Made by a program: the position numbers and the translations under genes. DNA of 64,000 bases from Actinoplanes solisilvae (GTDB lineage: Bacteria > Actinomycetota > Actinomycetes > Mycobacteriales > Micromonosporaceae), in assembly GCF_003999975.1 (NCBI RefSeq), contig NZ_RJAC01000004.1, forward strand, positions 124,001-188,000. The letters are read 5' to 3'. The first letter of the stretch is position 1; every line of letters starts with the position of its first letter. Shown piece after piece: positions 16,994 through 25,150 of this stretch. The notes beneath the pieces are model-generated. The model was not told the DNA's origin. It made no database searches and saw only the letters and a list, made by a program, of their open reading frames with translations.

Positions 16994-17225
16994 GCCTTAC
17001 AGGTCGAGATCCACACCACAGCGGAAGAGCGACCCTGCGGGCCGCTCTCAACTCCGACAAACACAAGAACGGTCAGGGCGGCCCGGCTTTGGTCGGTGCC
17101 GGCACCCTTGCGCGCCGCGTCGCACGGATGCGTTGATGGCGTCGGGTTTGCTCGCCGTTGAGCTCGGGCTGGCGCAGGTGTTGGTGGCGCTTGCCGTGTG
17201 GCGTTTATCGATTGCCCGGGGGCGG

Positions 17226-18044
17226 GTGACATCGGACGATCGCTGGATGCAACCAGAGGTTTTGGACTATTACTTGCGGGGCGGGGAGCTGAACAGGCTT
17301 TCGGCCGGGACCGGGCGGCTCGAGTTCCTGCGGACGTGGGACATCCTGTCGCGCACGTTGCCGCCCGCTCCGGCCGTGGTGCTCGACGTCGGTGGGGCGA
17401 CCGGGGTTTATGCGGCGCCGCTCGCCGACGCCGGCTACGACGTCACGGTTGTTGATCCCGTACCGGAGCATGTGGCTGCGGCGGCCGGGTTGCCGGGCGT
17501 ACGGGCGGTGTGCGGGGATGCCCGGGATCTGCCGGCGGAGTCTTCGAGTGCTGACGTCGTGTTGTTGTTCGGGCCGCTGTATCACCTGCGGGAGCGTGCG
17601 GATCGGGTTGCCGCGTGGCGGGAGGCGGCGCGGGTCGTGCGGCCGGGTGGGGTTGTGGTGGCCGCGACGATCAGCCGGTTCGCGTCGGTGTTCGACGGGT
17701 TCGTGAAGGGGTTCTATTCCGATCCGGCGTTCCGGTCGGTGGCGGAGCGGGATCTGGCCGAGGGCCGGCACAGTAATCCGGGGAATGTGCCGCGCTGGTT
17801 CACGAGCGCCTATTTTCATCGGCCGGAGGAGATTCCGGCTGAGGTCGCGGATGCGGGGCTCGTACTGGAGAAGCTGGTGTCGGTGGAGAGTCCGGTGTGG
17901 ATGAGCGGGGACGCGCTGGCCGGTTTTCTTGAGGAGCCGTCGCTTCTGCTGGACATGTTGCGGTTGGTGGAGGAGGAGCCGAGTCTGCTGGGGGCGAGTA
18001 GTCACCTGTTGACGGTGGCGGTACGCGACGTGGCGGCGGGTTGA
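17226..18044 (+). CDS. Class I SAM-dependent methyltransferase
   Basis: A cytosolic methyltransferase of 272 residues. The SAM-binding motif I reads VVLDVGGATGVYAAPLA near residues 50-66, followed by VTVVDPVPEHV (motif post-I) and VLLFGPLYHL, then AARVVRPGGVVVAATIS. This layout matches UbiE/small-molecule methyltransferases. The frame is open upstream with ATG 17136 and GTG 17226 possible; homology begins near MQPEVLDYYLRGGE, so GTG 17226 or ATG 17247 is most likely. The substrate is unknown and the neighbours give no pathway. Confidence 0.8.
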   Translation: MTSDDRWMQPEVLDYYLRGGELNRLSAGTGRLEFLRTWDILSRTLPPAPAVVLDVGGATGVYAAPLADAGYDVTVVDPVPEHVAAAAGLPGVRAVCGDARDLPAESSSADVVLLFGPLYHLRERADRVAAWREAARVVRPGGVVVAATISRFASVFDGFVKGFYSDPAFRSVAERDLAEGRHSNPGNVPRWFTSAYFHRPEEIPAEVADAGLVLEKLVSVESPVWMSGDALAGFLEEPSLLLDMLRLVEEEPSLLGASSHLLTVAVRDVAAG

Positions 18045-18083
18045 TCTTCAGAAGTGTCGTAGGGGTGTGGCAAACTCCGGCCC

Positions 18084-18632
18084 GTGGCTGACGACAAGGG
18101 TGGGCTGGAGTCCCGCGCGCTGGTCGCCGTCGAGGGTGGCGGCTGGTCCGGGCTGCTGTTCGACAGTGCGGCGGTGGGGTTGCCCCCGGCGTTGACCTGG
18201 GCGTGTGAGATTCCGTTGGCGCCCGTCGAGGGTGTGCCGGCGGGGCTCGATCTGGAGTGGTTGCCGTGGGAGGCTTCCGGTTGGCAGGCGATGGCCGGGG
18301 TCGAGGTGAAGTGTGGGTCGTTCGCCGAGCCGGTCGAGGCGAGTGTGCGGTTGCGTGGTCATCATCGTTATGACTCGGTGCATGTGCGGGTGGCCGAGCA
18401 GCGGGGTGATCTGATCCGGGTGGTGGCCACCCTGTCGGGTGATCTTGACGGTCTGGGGCCGGATGAGGTCAGTGTCGATGCGTGGCTGGCGTTTCGGGGT
18501 GTGTCGGTGCAGTTGGCCGAGGTGTCGTCGGCGTCGCAGGCGTTGGCGCGGCTGGCGGGTTTCACCGAGACGGCGGGTCTGGCCGAAGTTGGTGATCCTC
18601 GGGGCATCGCGTTCCGGTTCCAGCCCGGTTAG
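18084..18632 (+). CDS. Conserved hypothetical actinobacterial protein
   Basis: A 182-residue soluble protein starting at a GTG, 39 bp after the methyltransferase. It is rich in beta-strand-like segments (GGGWSGLLFDSAAV; VSVDAWLAFRGVSVQLAEV) and has no membrane segment or known motif. It is followed after 8 bp by an alpha/beta hydrolase gene on the same strand, so the two are probably co-transcribed. I cannot name a function. Confidence 0.6.
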   Translation: MADDKGGLESRALVAVEGGGWSGLLFDSAAVGLPPALTWACEIPLAPVEGVPAGLDLEWLPWEASGWQAMAGVEVKCGSFAEPVEASVRLRGHHRYDSVHVRVAEQRGDLIRVVATLSGDLDGLGPDEVSVDAWLAFRGVSVQLAEVSSASQALARLAGFTETAGLAEVGDPRGIAFRFQPG

Positions 18633-18640
18633 CGTCAGGC

Positions 18641-19177
18641 ATGGCCGATGCGGTGGTGATCCCCGGGAGCAGGTTCGGCAGTGGTGCGCCTTTGCCGATG
18701 TATGTGGGCGATGTCGCCGAGTACCGGGGTGGGGTGGTGCGCCGGTTCGATTGGACGGGGCCGGTGCCGGTCGATCTGGGTGTGGTGTCGGCGCAGTCGT
18801 GGGTGTGTGATCAGGTGCGTCCGGTGCTGGACGGGATGGGTGTTCAGCCGCTGGTGATCGGGAAGTCGTTGGGGAGTTTCGCGGCGGGGCTGGCGGCGGA
18901 GCGTAGTTTGCCGGCGGTGTGGTTGACGCCGATTCTGACGGCGCCGTGGGTGGCTGAGGCGTTGGGGCGGGCGACGGCGCCGTTCTTGTTGATCGGTGGT
19001 ACGGCGGACAAGGCGTGGGATCGTGGTCTGGCGCGCCGGTTGTCGCCTCATGTGGTGGAGGTCCCGGCTGCTGATCATGGGATGTATGTGCCGGGTCCGT
19101 TGACGGACACGATCGCGGTTCTGGCCCGGATCGTGGTGGCGGTCGACGAGTTCCTGGACGAGATCGGCTGGCCGTGA
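18641..19177 (+). CDS. Small alpha/beta-hydrolase-fold protein
   Basis: A 178-residue hydrolase-like protein. The nucleophile elbow is GKSLGS near residue 76, a variant of GxSxG; the acid follows in LLIGGTADKAWD and the histidine in PAADHGMYVPG. This is the order expected of dienelactone-hydrolase-like or small esterase proteins. It lacks a signal peptide and should be cytosolic. Substrate unknown. It lies in a short same-strand run with the preceding hypothetical gene. Confidence 0.7.
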   Translation: MADAVVIPGSRFGSGAPLPMYVGDVAEYRGGVVRRFDWTGPVPVDLGVVSAQSWVCDQVRPVLDGMGVQPLVIGKSLGSFAAGLAAERSLPAVWLTPILTAPWVAEALGRATAPFLLIGGTADKAWDRGLARRLSPHVVEVPAADHGMYVPGPLTDTIAVLARIVVAVDEFLDEIGWP

Positions 19178-19254
19178 GCCCGCCGTAATCCGGTTTCCTG
19201 GTGGGCGTCGCCGGTTGATACTGGCCGACGGTGCTGAGGAGAGGTGGCTGGGTC

Positions 19255-19608
19255 ATGGGTCGGACGGTGCGGGTGACCGTGCGGGGCAGCTTCGACGGTT
19301 TGAGCGAGGCGCAGTTGTCGGAGTTGCGGTCGGTGGCCGCTGAGCACGATTTCATGAATACGCGTTATACGGCTGAGGGTTATCTGGCCTATGACTTGCC
19401 GGCGCGGCCGTTTTTCACGTTCCGGTTCGCCGAGGAGGTCGGCAGCGCCGACGAGGTGCCCGCGGCGACGGCGCGCGCGACGGCGAAGGCGGAGGCGTGG
19501 ATGGCCGGGCACGGTTATCCGATCAAGAACGTGAGCACTCAGACGGTCGACATGGCCGAGGTGCCGTTGGGTAAGCGCGGCCGTCGTGAGGCCGAGCGCA
19601 AGTCCTGA
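19255..19608 (+). CDS. DUF6204 family protein
   Basis: A 117-residue protein with the family's opening [20 protein letters not shown], a central [16 protein letters not shown] and a basic C-terminal tail ([11 protein letters not shown]). The ATG at 19255 follows GAGGAGAGG, a good ribosome binding site. The family has no established function; it is common in actinomycetes. A relic of a translation-factor-like GTPase begins directly at its stop codon. Confidence 0.7.
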   Translation: MGRTVRVTVRGSFDGLSEAQLSELRSVAAEHDFMNTRYTAEGYLAYDLPARPFFTFRFAEEVGSADEVPAATARATAKAEAWMAGHGYPIKNVSTQTVDMAEVPLGKRGRREAERKS

Positions 19609-19694
19609 AGACCATCCCGTTGCGGGGTGTCACGGTCAATTTGATCGATACGCCGGGTCATCCTGATTTCATCTCCGAGGTGGAGCGAGCCTGA
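19608..19694 (+). pseudogene. Relic of an EF-G/Tet(M)-like ribosomal-protection GTPase
   Basis: This 87-bp stretch reads KTIPLRGV and then [16 protein letters not shown] before a TGA. The DTPGH G3 box and its surroundings match translational GTPases of the ribosomal-protection (Tet(M)/OtrA) group. The P-loop before it and all later domains are missing, so only a fossil remains. Confidence 0.65.
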
Positions 19695-19834
19695 TATTCA
19701 GGTTGCCGGGCCTTCCCGGGTGGATCTAGCGTGGCGTGGAAACCTGTCTGGAGAGTGGGTGCATTTGATGCCGCTGCGTGGCGATTCCTTGATGACCTTC
19801 GCCTTCGCAACGACCTCGGACAGGACACCTCGGC

Positions 19835-20575
19835 ATGGACCTTCCCCGTCATCACGTCATCCGCGAGGGTGACCTTCGCATTCTCAACCCGTTCTCGCCC
19901 GCGAAGCTGGCCACCCTCGGCCAAGCGATCAAGCTGCGGGCCGGCGAACGCCTCGTCGACCTGTGCTGCGGCAAGGGTGAACTGCTCCGCAGCTGGCACG
20001 TGGCGCACGGCATCCGGGGCATCGGCGTGGACATCAGCACCGCGTTCGTAGCTGAGGCACGGGAGCATGCCGCCGGCTTTCCGGTGGAGTTCGTCCACGG
20101 CGACGCGGCGGGTTTCGTCGCGCCGGAACCGGCTGACGTGGTCGCCTGCATTGGTGCCACCTGGATCGGCGGCGGCGTCGCCGGCACCATCGAGATCATG
20201 GAGCGCAGCTTGCGTCCCGGCGGCATGCTGCTGATCGGCGAGCCGTACTGGCGGCTGGACCCGCCCGACCAGCGGACCATCGAGGCGTGCCACGCGCAGT
20301 CCCGCGATTTCTTCCGGTCGTTGCCGGAGTTGGTCGCCCACTTCGGTGACGACCTGGGCTGGGACCTGGTCGAGATGGTGCTGGCCAGCCAGGACTCGTG
20401 GGATCGGTACGCGGCCGCGCATTGGCTGAACATCCGGACCTGGCTGGATGCCAACCCGGACGATGAGCTGGTCCCGCAGCTGCGCGCCGAACTCGATACC
20501 GACCCGATGCGGCATGTGCGATACCGGCGCGAATACCTCGGCTGGGGCGTCTTCGCCCTGCGCAAACGCGGATAG
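19835..20575 (+). CDS. SAM-dependent methyltransferase
   Basis: A 246-residue class I methyltransferase. Motif I is LVDLCCGKGELL near residues 40-51, followed by IRGIGVDISTAFV and VEFVHGDAA (acidic loops that bind SAM), ADVVACIGATWIGGG and RSLRPGGMLLIGEPYW. The tryptophan-rich C-terminal third (WDRYAAAHWLNIRTWL) probably covers the substrate pocket. ATG 19835 is the first start consistent with homology; the ribosome binding site is weak. It stands alone on its strand. A long inverted repeat begins about 40 bp after its stop and may terminate it. Substrate unknown. Confidence 0.8.
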   Translation: MDLPRHHVIREGDLRILNPFSPAKLATLGQAIKLRAGERLVDLCCGKGELLRSWHVAHGIRGIGVDISTAFVAEAREHAAGFPVEFVHGDAAGFVAPEPADVVACIGATWIGGGVAGTIEIMERSLRPGGMLLIGEPYWRLDPPDQRTIEACHAQSRDFFRSLPELVAHFGDDLGWDLVEMVLASQDSWDRYAAAHWLNIRTWLDANPDDELVPQLRAELDTDPMRHVRYRREYLGWGVFALRKRG

Positions 20576-20613
20576 CCCGAGGGCAGCTGCGCATCGGAGA
20601 GGTTACCGCTGGT

Positions 20614-20745
20614 GCATCTCCCGCCGCCTCGCCCCAGTAGCTTATGGCTGTCGCGGGCCGGCGGCGGGAGATGCCGCCGATCGATCACCTGGTCGTCCCG
20701 AGCGTCGTCGGGCCAGCTCCGGGCAGGCGCAGTGGGGCGAGGCGG
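20614..20745. terminator. Long hairpin with two alternative pairings
   Basis: GCATCTCCCGCCGCC (20614-20628) pairs perfectly with 20660-20674. Part of the same left arm extended to 20624-20635 (CCGCCTCGCCCC) can instead pair with 20734-20745. The region follows the methyltransferase stop, so a terminator is the simplest reading; an RNA switch is possible but unsupported. Confidence 0.45.
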
Positions 20746-20787
20746 GGCATCCGCTCAGGAACCGGGCGGAAAAAATTCCGGGGATGA

Positions 20788-20814
20788 TGTCGACGGGCGC
20801 CGTCTCCGATCGTC
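20788..20814 (+). promoter_or_regulatory. ECF-type promoter, TGTCGA-N17-CGTC (module 1)
   Basis: TGTCGA at 20788 and CGTC at 20811 are 17 bp apart, 50 bp before the first DGPF gene. The same pair with the same spacing precedes the second module at 22487-22513. ECF promoters commonly combine such a -35 with a short CGTC-like -10. Confidence 0.65.
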
Positions 20815-20863
20815 GTCATGGTGTGCGGTGGTTGCCGCCGATTCTTGTAGCGGGAGGTTCGCT

Positions 20864-21214
20864 GTGAAGTACATGCTGCTCATCAACGCCGGTTCGGTGG
20901 CCGGGGACGGGTCCGCGGCCGAGTGCGACGTGCAGGACTGGGTGAACTACGACAAGGCCGTCAAGGACGCGGGGGTCTTCGTGTCGGGGGAGTCTCTGGC
21001 TGATCTGGTGACCGCGACGACGGTGCGGGTCGCCTCCGACGGGGCGCGGACCGTGGTCGACGGGCCGTTCGCGGAGACGCGGGAGGTGCTCGGTGGCTTT
21101 TACGTCGTCGACGTCCCCGATCTCGACGCGGCCCTGGACTGGGCGGCCCGTTGCCCGGGTGCGCTGGGCAGCGGTTCGGTGGTGGTGCGCCCGGTCGCTG
21201 ACATGGGCGCGTGA
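20864..21214 (+). CDS. DGPF/YCII-domain protein (module 1)
   Basis: A 116-residue protein with a ferredoxin-like YCII fold. It carries the signature VVDGPFAETREVLGGFYVVDV and begins MKYMLLI, as the family does. The GTG at 20864 follows GGGAGG. Its stop overlaps the start of the downstream sigma factor (GTGA), so the two are translationally coupled. DGPF proteins are the characteristic partners and regulated targets of ECF42 sigma factors; their biochemical role is not established. The gene sits behind the shared ECF-type promoter motif. Confidence 0.85.
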   Translation: MKYMLLINAGSVAGDGSAAECDVQDWVNYDKAVKDAGVFVSGESLADLVTATTVRVASDGARTVVDGPFAETREVLGGFYVVDVPDLDAALDWAARCPGALGSGSVVVRPVADMGA

Positions 21215-22476
21215 CGGGCTCACCCGTGGGCGAGGCAGCGGGCGGGGCCCTGGGCGGGGCCGTGGGCGGGGCGGTGGAGGCCGTGTTCCGGGAGGAGCAT
21301 GGCCGGCTGCTCGCCGCCCTCGCCCACCGCTTCGGTGATCTGGATCTGGCCGAGGAGGTGACTTCGGCGGCGATCGAGGCGGCGCTGGTGCACTGGCCGG
21401 TGCAGGGGGTGCCGGACAATCCGGGGGCGTGGCTGATGGCGACCGCGCGGCGTAAGGCGGTCGACCGGCTGCGGCGTGATCAGGCGTACGCGGCGAAGCT
21501 GGCCCTGGTGCACGTCGACACGGTGACGCAGCTTTCGGACGAGGCCGAGTTCCCCGACGACCGGTTGCAGTTGTTCTTCACGTGTGCGCACCCGGCGCTG
21601 CCCGACGACGCGCGGGGGGCGTTGACGCTGCGGTGCCTGGCCGGGCTGACCACGCCCGAGGTGGCCCGGGCTTTCCTGGTGCCGGCGGCGACGATGGCGC
21701 AGCGGATCGTGCGGGCGAAACGGAAGATCCGGGAGGCGCGGATCCCGTTCCGGGTTCCCGGCGCTGACGAACTGCCCGCGCGGCTGCCCGGCGTACTGCA
21801 GGTCCTGTATTCGATCTTCACCGAGGGGTATGTGGCCAGTACCGGTCCGCGGTTGCAGCGCACCGATCTGGCCGCGGAGGCGATCCGGCTGGCCCGGATC
21901 CTGCGGCGGCTGCTGCCCGGTGAGCGGGAGGTGACCGGGCTGCTGGCGCTGATGCTGCTCGTGCACGCCCGCCGTGATGCCCGCACGGCCCCGGACGGGT
22001 CGATGGTGCTGCTCGACGACCAGGACCGCGGCCGCTGGGACGCCCCCATGATCTCCGAAGGGCTCGAGCTTGTGCCGCTCGCGCTGAAAGGCCCGGCCGG
22101 CCCGTACGCGGTGCAGGCTGCGGTCGCCGCCCTGCACGACGAGGCCGCGTCGGTCGCCACCACGGACTGGCCGCAGATCGTCGCCCTCTACGACGTGTTG
22201 CTCACCCTGACCCCGTCCCCGGTCGTCGCGGTCAACCGGGCCGCCGCGGTCGCCATGCGTGACGGCGCACCGGCCGGTCTGACCCTGCTGGACGCTCTGA
22301 GCGGCGAGGAACGTTTACGGGCGTACATGCCTTTCCATGCGGCCCGTGCCGACCTGCTCCAGCGCCTCGGCCGCACGTCCGACGCCGCGGCGGCGTACGC
22401 GAAAGCCCTGGACTTGGCCGGCACCGACCCGGAACGCGTTCATCTGCGCCGCCGTCTGCGGGAGCTGAATATCTGA
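21211..22476 (+). CDS. ECF sigma factor, ECF42-like (module 1)
   Basis: A 421-residue RNA polymerase sigma factor with sigma2 near residues 25-95 (DLDLAEEVTSAAIEAAL; ATARRKAVDRLRR) and sigma4 near 130-175 (DDARGALTLRCLAGLT; TMAQRIVRAKRKIREAR). A long C-terminal extension (about 190-421, DUF6596/TPR-like helices) replaces the usual anti-sigma factor; in the ECF41/42 groups this extension controls activity. No anti-sigma gene is present. It is co-transcribed with the upstream DGPF gene and probably activates the TGTCGA-N17-CGTC promoters of this and the next module. Confidence 0.88.
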   Translation: MTGSPVGEAAGGALGGAVGGAVEAVFREEHGRLLAALAHRFGDLDLAEEVTSAAIEAALVHWPVQGVPDNPGAWLMATARRKAVDRLRRDQAYAAKLALVHVDTVTQLSDEAEFPDDRLQLFFTCAHPALPDDARGALTLRCLAGLTTPEVARAFLVPAATMAQRIVRAKRKIREARIPFRVPGADELPARLPGVLQVLYSIFTEGYVASTGPRLQRTDLAAEAIRLARILRRLLPGEREVTGLLALMLLVHARRDARTAPDGSMVLLDDQDRGRWDAPMISEGLELVPLALKGPAGPYAVQAAVAALHDEAASVATTDWPQIVALYDVLLTLTPSPVVAVNRAAAVAMRDGAPAGLTLLDALSGEERLRAYMPFHAARADLLQRLGRTSDAAAAYAKALDLAGTDPERVHLRRRLRELNI

Positions 22477-22486
22477 TCCTCGGGTT

Positions 22487-22513
22487 TGTCGAGAACCGGG
22501 AATCTGCTCCGTC
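22487..22513 (+). promoter_or_regulatory. ECF-type promoter, TGTCGA-N17-CGTC (module 2)
   Basis: TGTCGA at 22487 and CGTC at 22510, 17 bp apart, 35 bp before the PPOX gene. Spacing and both boxes are identical to the module 1 site, while the spacer sequences differ. This argues for a shared sigma factor rather than simple duplication. Confidence 0.65.
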
Positions 22514-22547
22514 CCTGGGACGACAACGACGCGAGGAGGTCCCGAGA

Positions 22548-23048
22548 ATGCGTTCGGATGAGATCACCGAGGTGCTGCAACGGCCGTACAGCCGGGAACT
22601 GCTGGCCCGTGACCTGACCCGGCTCGGTTACGTCGCCAAGGACGGCACACCCCGTACGGTGCCGATCGGTTTCACCTGGATCGGCACGCAGATCGTGTTG
22701 TGCACGACGAAGAACGCCCCGAAACTGCACGCCCTGCGCGTCAACCCGATGGTCGCGCTGACGATCGACACCGAGGTGCACCCGCCCAAGATCCTGCTGC
22801 TGCGGGGCCGGGCCGAGCTGGACGTCGTCGACGGCATCCCCGAGGAGTACCTGACGATGAACGGCACCTACGACATGAGTGCCGAGCAGCGCGTCGAGTG
22901 GGAGGCCGAGGTCCGATCCCTGTACGACGGGATGGTGCGCATCGTCATCACCCCGACCTGGGCGAAACTGATCGACTTCGAGGCGACACTGCCCAGCGCG
23001 GTCGAGGAACTCGTCGCCCGCCGCGCCGCCGCCGCTTCGCAGAGCTGA
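22548..23048 (+). CDS. Pyridoxamine 5'-phosphate oxidase (PPOX)-fold protein
   Basis: A 166-residue split-barrel flavin- or F420-binding protein. It begins RDLTRLGYVAKDGTPRTVPIGF and includes KLHALRVNPMVALTIDTE, the core of PPOX-class proteins. Such proteins are small oxidoreductases; which cofactor is used is not clear from sequence. GGAGG precedes the ATG at 22548. The gene opens a three-gene unit with a DGPF gene (13 bp downstream) and a second ECF sigma factor, behind a shared ECF-type promoter, so it may be part of the response that the sigma factor controls. Confidence 0.82.
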   Translation: MRSDEITEVLQRPYSRELLARDLTRLGYVAKDGTPRTVPIGFTWIGTQIVLCTTKNAPKLHALRVNPMVALTIDTEVHPPKILLLRGRAELDVVDGIPEEYLTMNGTYDMSAEQRVEWEAEVRSLYDGMVRIVITPTWAKLIDFEATLPSAVEELVARRAAAASQS

Positions 23049-23061
23049 AAGGACCACCACG

Positions 23062-23469
23062 ATGGCCAAATACTTGCTGCTCAAGCACTACCGAGGCGCC
23101 CCGGCCGCGGTCAACGACGTACCCATGGACCAGTGGACGCCGCAGGAGGTCGAGGCGCACATCGGGTACATGGCCGCGTTCGCCGACCGGCTGCGTGACA
23201 CCGGCGAGTTCGTCGCCGAGCTCGCCCTGCTGCCCGAGGGCACGTTCGTACGCTCCGACGGGCAGGGCCGCCCACCGGTCACCGACGGCCCGTTCCCCGA
23301 GACCAAAGACCTGATCGCCGGCTGGATGATGATCGACGTCGACGGTTACGAGCGGGCCCTGGAACTGGCCGGTGAACTGTCGGCGGCCCCCGGCAAGGGC
23401 GGCGAACCGATCCACGAGTGGCTCGAGCTGCGCCCGGTCATGGGTTCCCTGCCCACGATCACCGACTGA
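23062..23469 (+). CDS. DGPF/YCII-domain protein (module 2)
   Basis: A 135-residue YCII-fold protein beginning MAKYLLLKHYRG and carrying the signature VTDGPFPETKDLIAGWMMIDVD, with the YxxALELA helix typical of this group. It differs from the module 1 protein in having a longer N-terminal half. AAAGGACC precedes the ATG. It is 3 bp upstream of the second sigma gene. No catalytic function is established for the family. Confidence 0.85.
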   Translation: MAKYLLLKHYRGAPAAVNDVPMDQWTPQEVEAHIGYMAAFADRLRDTGEFVAELALLPEGTFVRSDGQGRPPVTDGPFPETKDLIAGWMMIDVDGYERALELAGELSAAPGKGGEPIHEWLELRPVMGSLPTITD

Positions 23470-23472
23470 CCC

Positions 23473-24609
23473 ATGCCGTACGAGGATGAGCTGCGCGCTC
23501 TGACCCCGGCGGTGATCGCCGTCCTGGTGCGCCGCGGCGCCGACTTCGCGTCGGCCGAGGACGCCGTGCAGGAAGCCCTGGTCGAAGCCGTACGGGTCCG
23601 CCCGCACGACCCGCGGGGCTGGCTGATCACCGTCGGGTGGCGCAAATTCCTCGACGCGGCCCGCGCCGACACCGCCCGCCGCCGACGCGAGGACCAGGTC
23701 AGCGCCGAACCTCTGGCCGCGGCGGGTGCGGAGGCCGACGACACCCTGCACCTGTACTTCCTGTGTGCGCACCCGTCGCTGAGCCCGGCGTCGGCGGTCG
23801 CGCTGACCCTGCGCGCGGTCGGCGGGCTCAGCACCCGGCAGATCGCGCAGGCCTACCTGGTGCCCGAGGCGACGATGGCGCAGCGGATCAGCCGCGCCAA
23901 GAAGACGATCGCCGGGGTCCGCCTCAACCAGCCCGGCGACCCCGCCACCGTGCTGCGGGTGCTGTACCTGGTCTTCAACGAGGGCTATTCCGGGGAGGTC
24001 GACCTGGCCGCCGAGGCGATCCGGCTCACCCGGCAGGTCACGGCCCTGACCAAGCACGAGGAAGCAGCCGGGCTGCTGGCGCTGATGCTGCTGCACCACG
24101 CCCGGCGGGCCGCCCGCCTCGGCGCCGACGGCAGCCTGATCCCCCTGGCAGTGCAGGACCGCAGCCGGTGGGACACCCGGATGATCGCCGAAGGGGTCGA
24201 CATCCTGCAGGCGGCCCTGGCCCGCGACCGGCTCGGCGAATACCAGGCCCAAGCGGCGATCGCCGCGCTGCACGCCGACGCTTTCACCGCCGACGAGACC
24301 GACTGGGTGCAGATCGTCGAATGGTACGACGAACTCGTACGCCTCACCGGCAGCCCGATCGCGCGGCTCAACCGGGCCGTCGCCCTCGGCTTCGTCGACG
24401 GCCCGGTGGCCGGGCTGGCCGCCCTGGCCGACCTCGACCCGGCGTTGCCCCGGCACACGGCCGCCGCGGCGTATCTGCACGAACGCGCCGGCGACCTCGG
24501 TGTCGCGGCCCGCCTGTACGCCGACGCCGCCCGGGCCGCGACCAACCCGGCTGAACGCGACCATCTCACGCGTGAGGCCGCGCGCGTCAACCGAGCCGCC
24601 CGAGAATGA
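23473..24609 (+). CDS. ECF sigma factor, ECF42-like (module 2)
   Basis: A 378-residue sigma factor like that of module 1. Sigma2 lies near 10-75 (ASAEDAVQEALVEAV; WRKFLDAARAD), sigma4 near 100-150 (VALTLRAVGGLSTRQIAQAY; TMAQRISRAKKTI), then the DUF6596 extension (VLYLVFNEGYSG; GLLALMLLHHARRAAR; LNRAVALGFVDGP). There is no anti-sigma gene, as expected when the extension does the regulating. The gene ends directly before a Tn3 transposase relic, so any genes once downstream were lost or displaced. Confidence 0.88.
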   Translation: MPYEDELRALTPAVIAVLVRRGADFASAEDAVQEALVEAVRVRPHDPRGWLITVGWRKFLDAARADTARRRREDQVSAEPLAAAGAEADDTLHLYFLCAHPSLSPASAVALTLRAVGGLSTRQIAQAYLVPEATMAQRISRAKKTIAGVRLNQPGDPATVLRVLYLVFNEGYSGEVDLAAEAIRLTRQVTALTKHEEAAGLLALMLLHHARRAARLGADGSLIPLAVQDRSRWDTRMIAEGVDILQAALARDRLGEYQAQAAIAALHADAFTADETDWVQIVEWYDELVRLTGSPIARLNRAVALGFVDGPVAGLAALADLDPALPRHTAAAAYLHERAGDLGVAARLYADAARAATNPAERDHLTREAARVNRAARE

Positions 24610-24611
24610 CC

Positions 24612-25052
24612 TAGACGAACCACGACGCCCACGCGCCGACTTCCTCGACCGGTACCCGCGCACCGGGCCGCTGCTGACCCGGCGGCTGAACCTGGACCTG
24701 ATCACGGACATGTGGGACGACCTGCTGCGCGTCGCCGCCAGCATGCAAGGCGGACACGCGACCGCAGCCCTGGTCGTCGGCAAGCTGTGTTCCTCCAAAC
24801 GGCAGCAGAACGCGCTGACCAGCGCGATCAAGGAATACGGGGCGCTGCGCCGCACCGTCTACGCCACCCGGTACCTGGCCGACGAGACCTACCGGCGGCG
24901 GATCGCCCGGCAGCTCAACAAGGGCGAGAACCTGCACGCCCTGCGCCGCTGCCTGGCCTACGCGAGCGAGGGAGCACTGCGGCGCCGGCATCGCGAGCAG
25001 CAGACCGAGCAGATGTGGTGCCTGACCCTGGCCACCAACCGGCGGGGGCGGG
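24612..25052 (+). pseudogene. tnpA: Tn3-family transposase (TnpA) DDE fragment
   Basis: This open frame encodes the catalytic part of a Tn3-type TnpA: GGHATAALVVGKLCSSKRQQ, then AIKEYGALRRTVYATRYLAD, then RIARQLNKGENLHALRR, ending at EQMWCLTLATN. Everything before the DDE core and the WTTEYY-type continuation is missing. The C-terminal end of the same kind of protein reappears at 26321-26411, so the gene has been interrupted by the NTF2/TetR pair. Confidence 0.8.
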
Positions 25053-25081
25053 CATCTGACCGTCCTTCACCAGTCATCTGG

Positions 25082-25133
25082 GACGTGTTCGGCGGATCGC
25101 CGCCAGCGTGCGCCGTGGTCCGCCGAACACGTC
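25082..25133 (-). terminator. 15-bp stem hairpin after the NTF2-like gene
   Basis: GACGTGTTCGGCGGA at 25082-25096 is the exact inverse of 25119-25133, with a 22-base loop. It begins 18 bp after the stop of the minus-strand gene at 25151 and is well placed as its terminator. Confidence 0.65.
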
Positions 25134-25150
25134 TTCAGGCACCGATCGAC

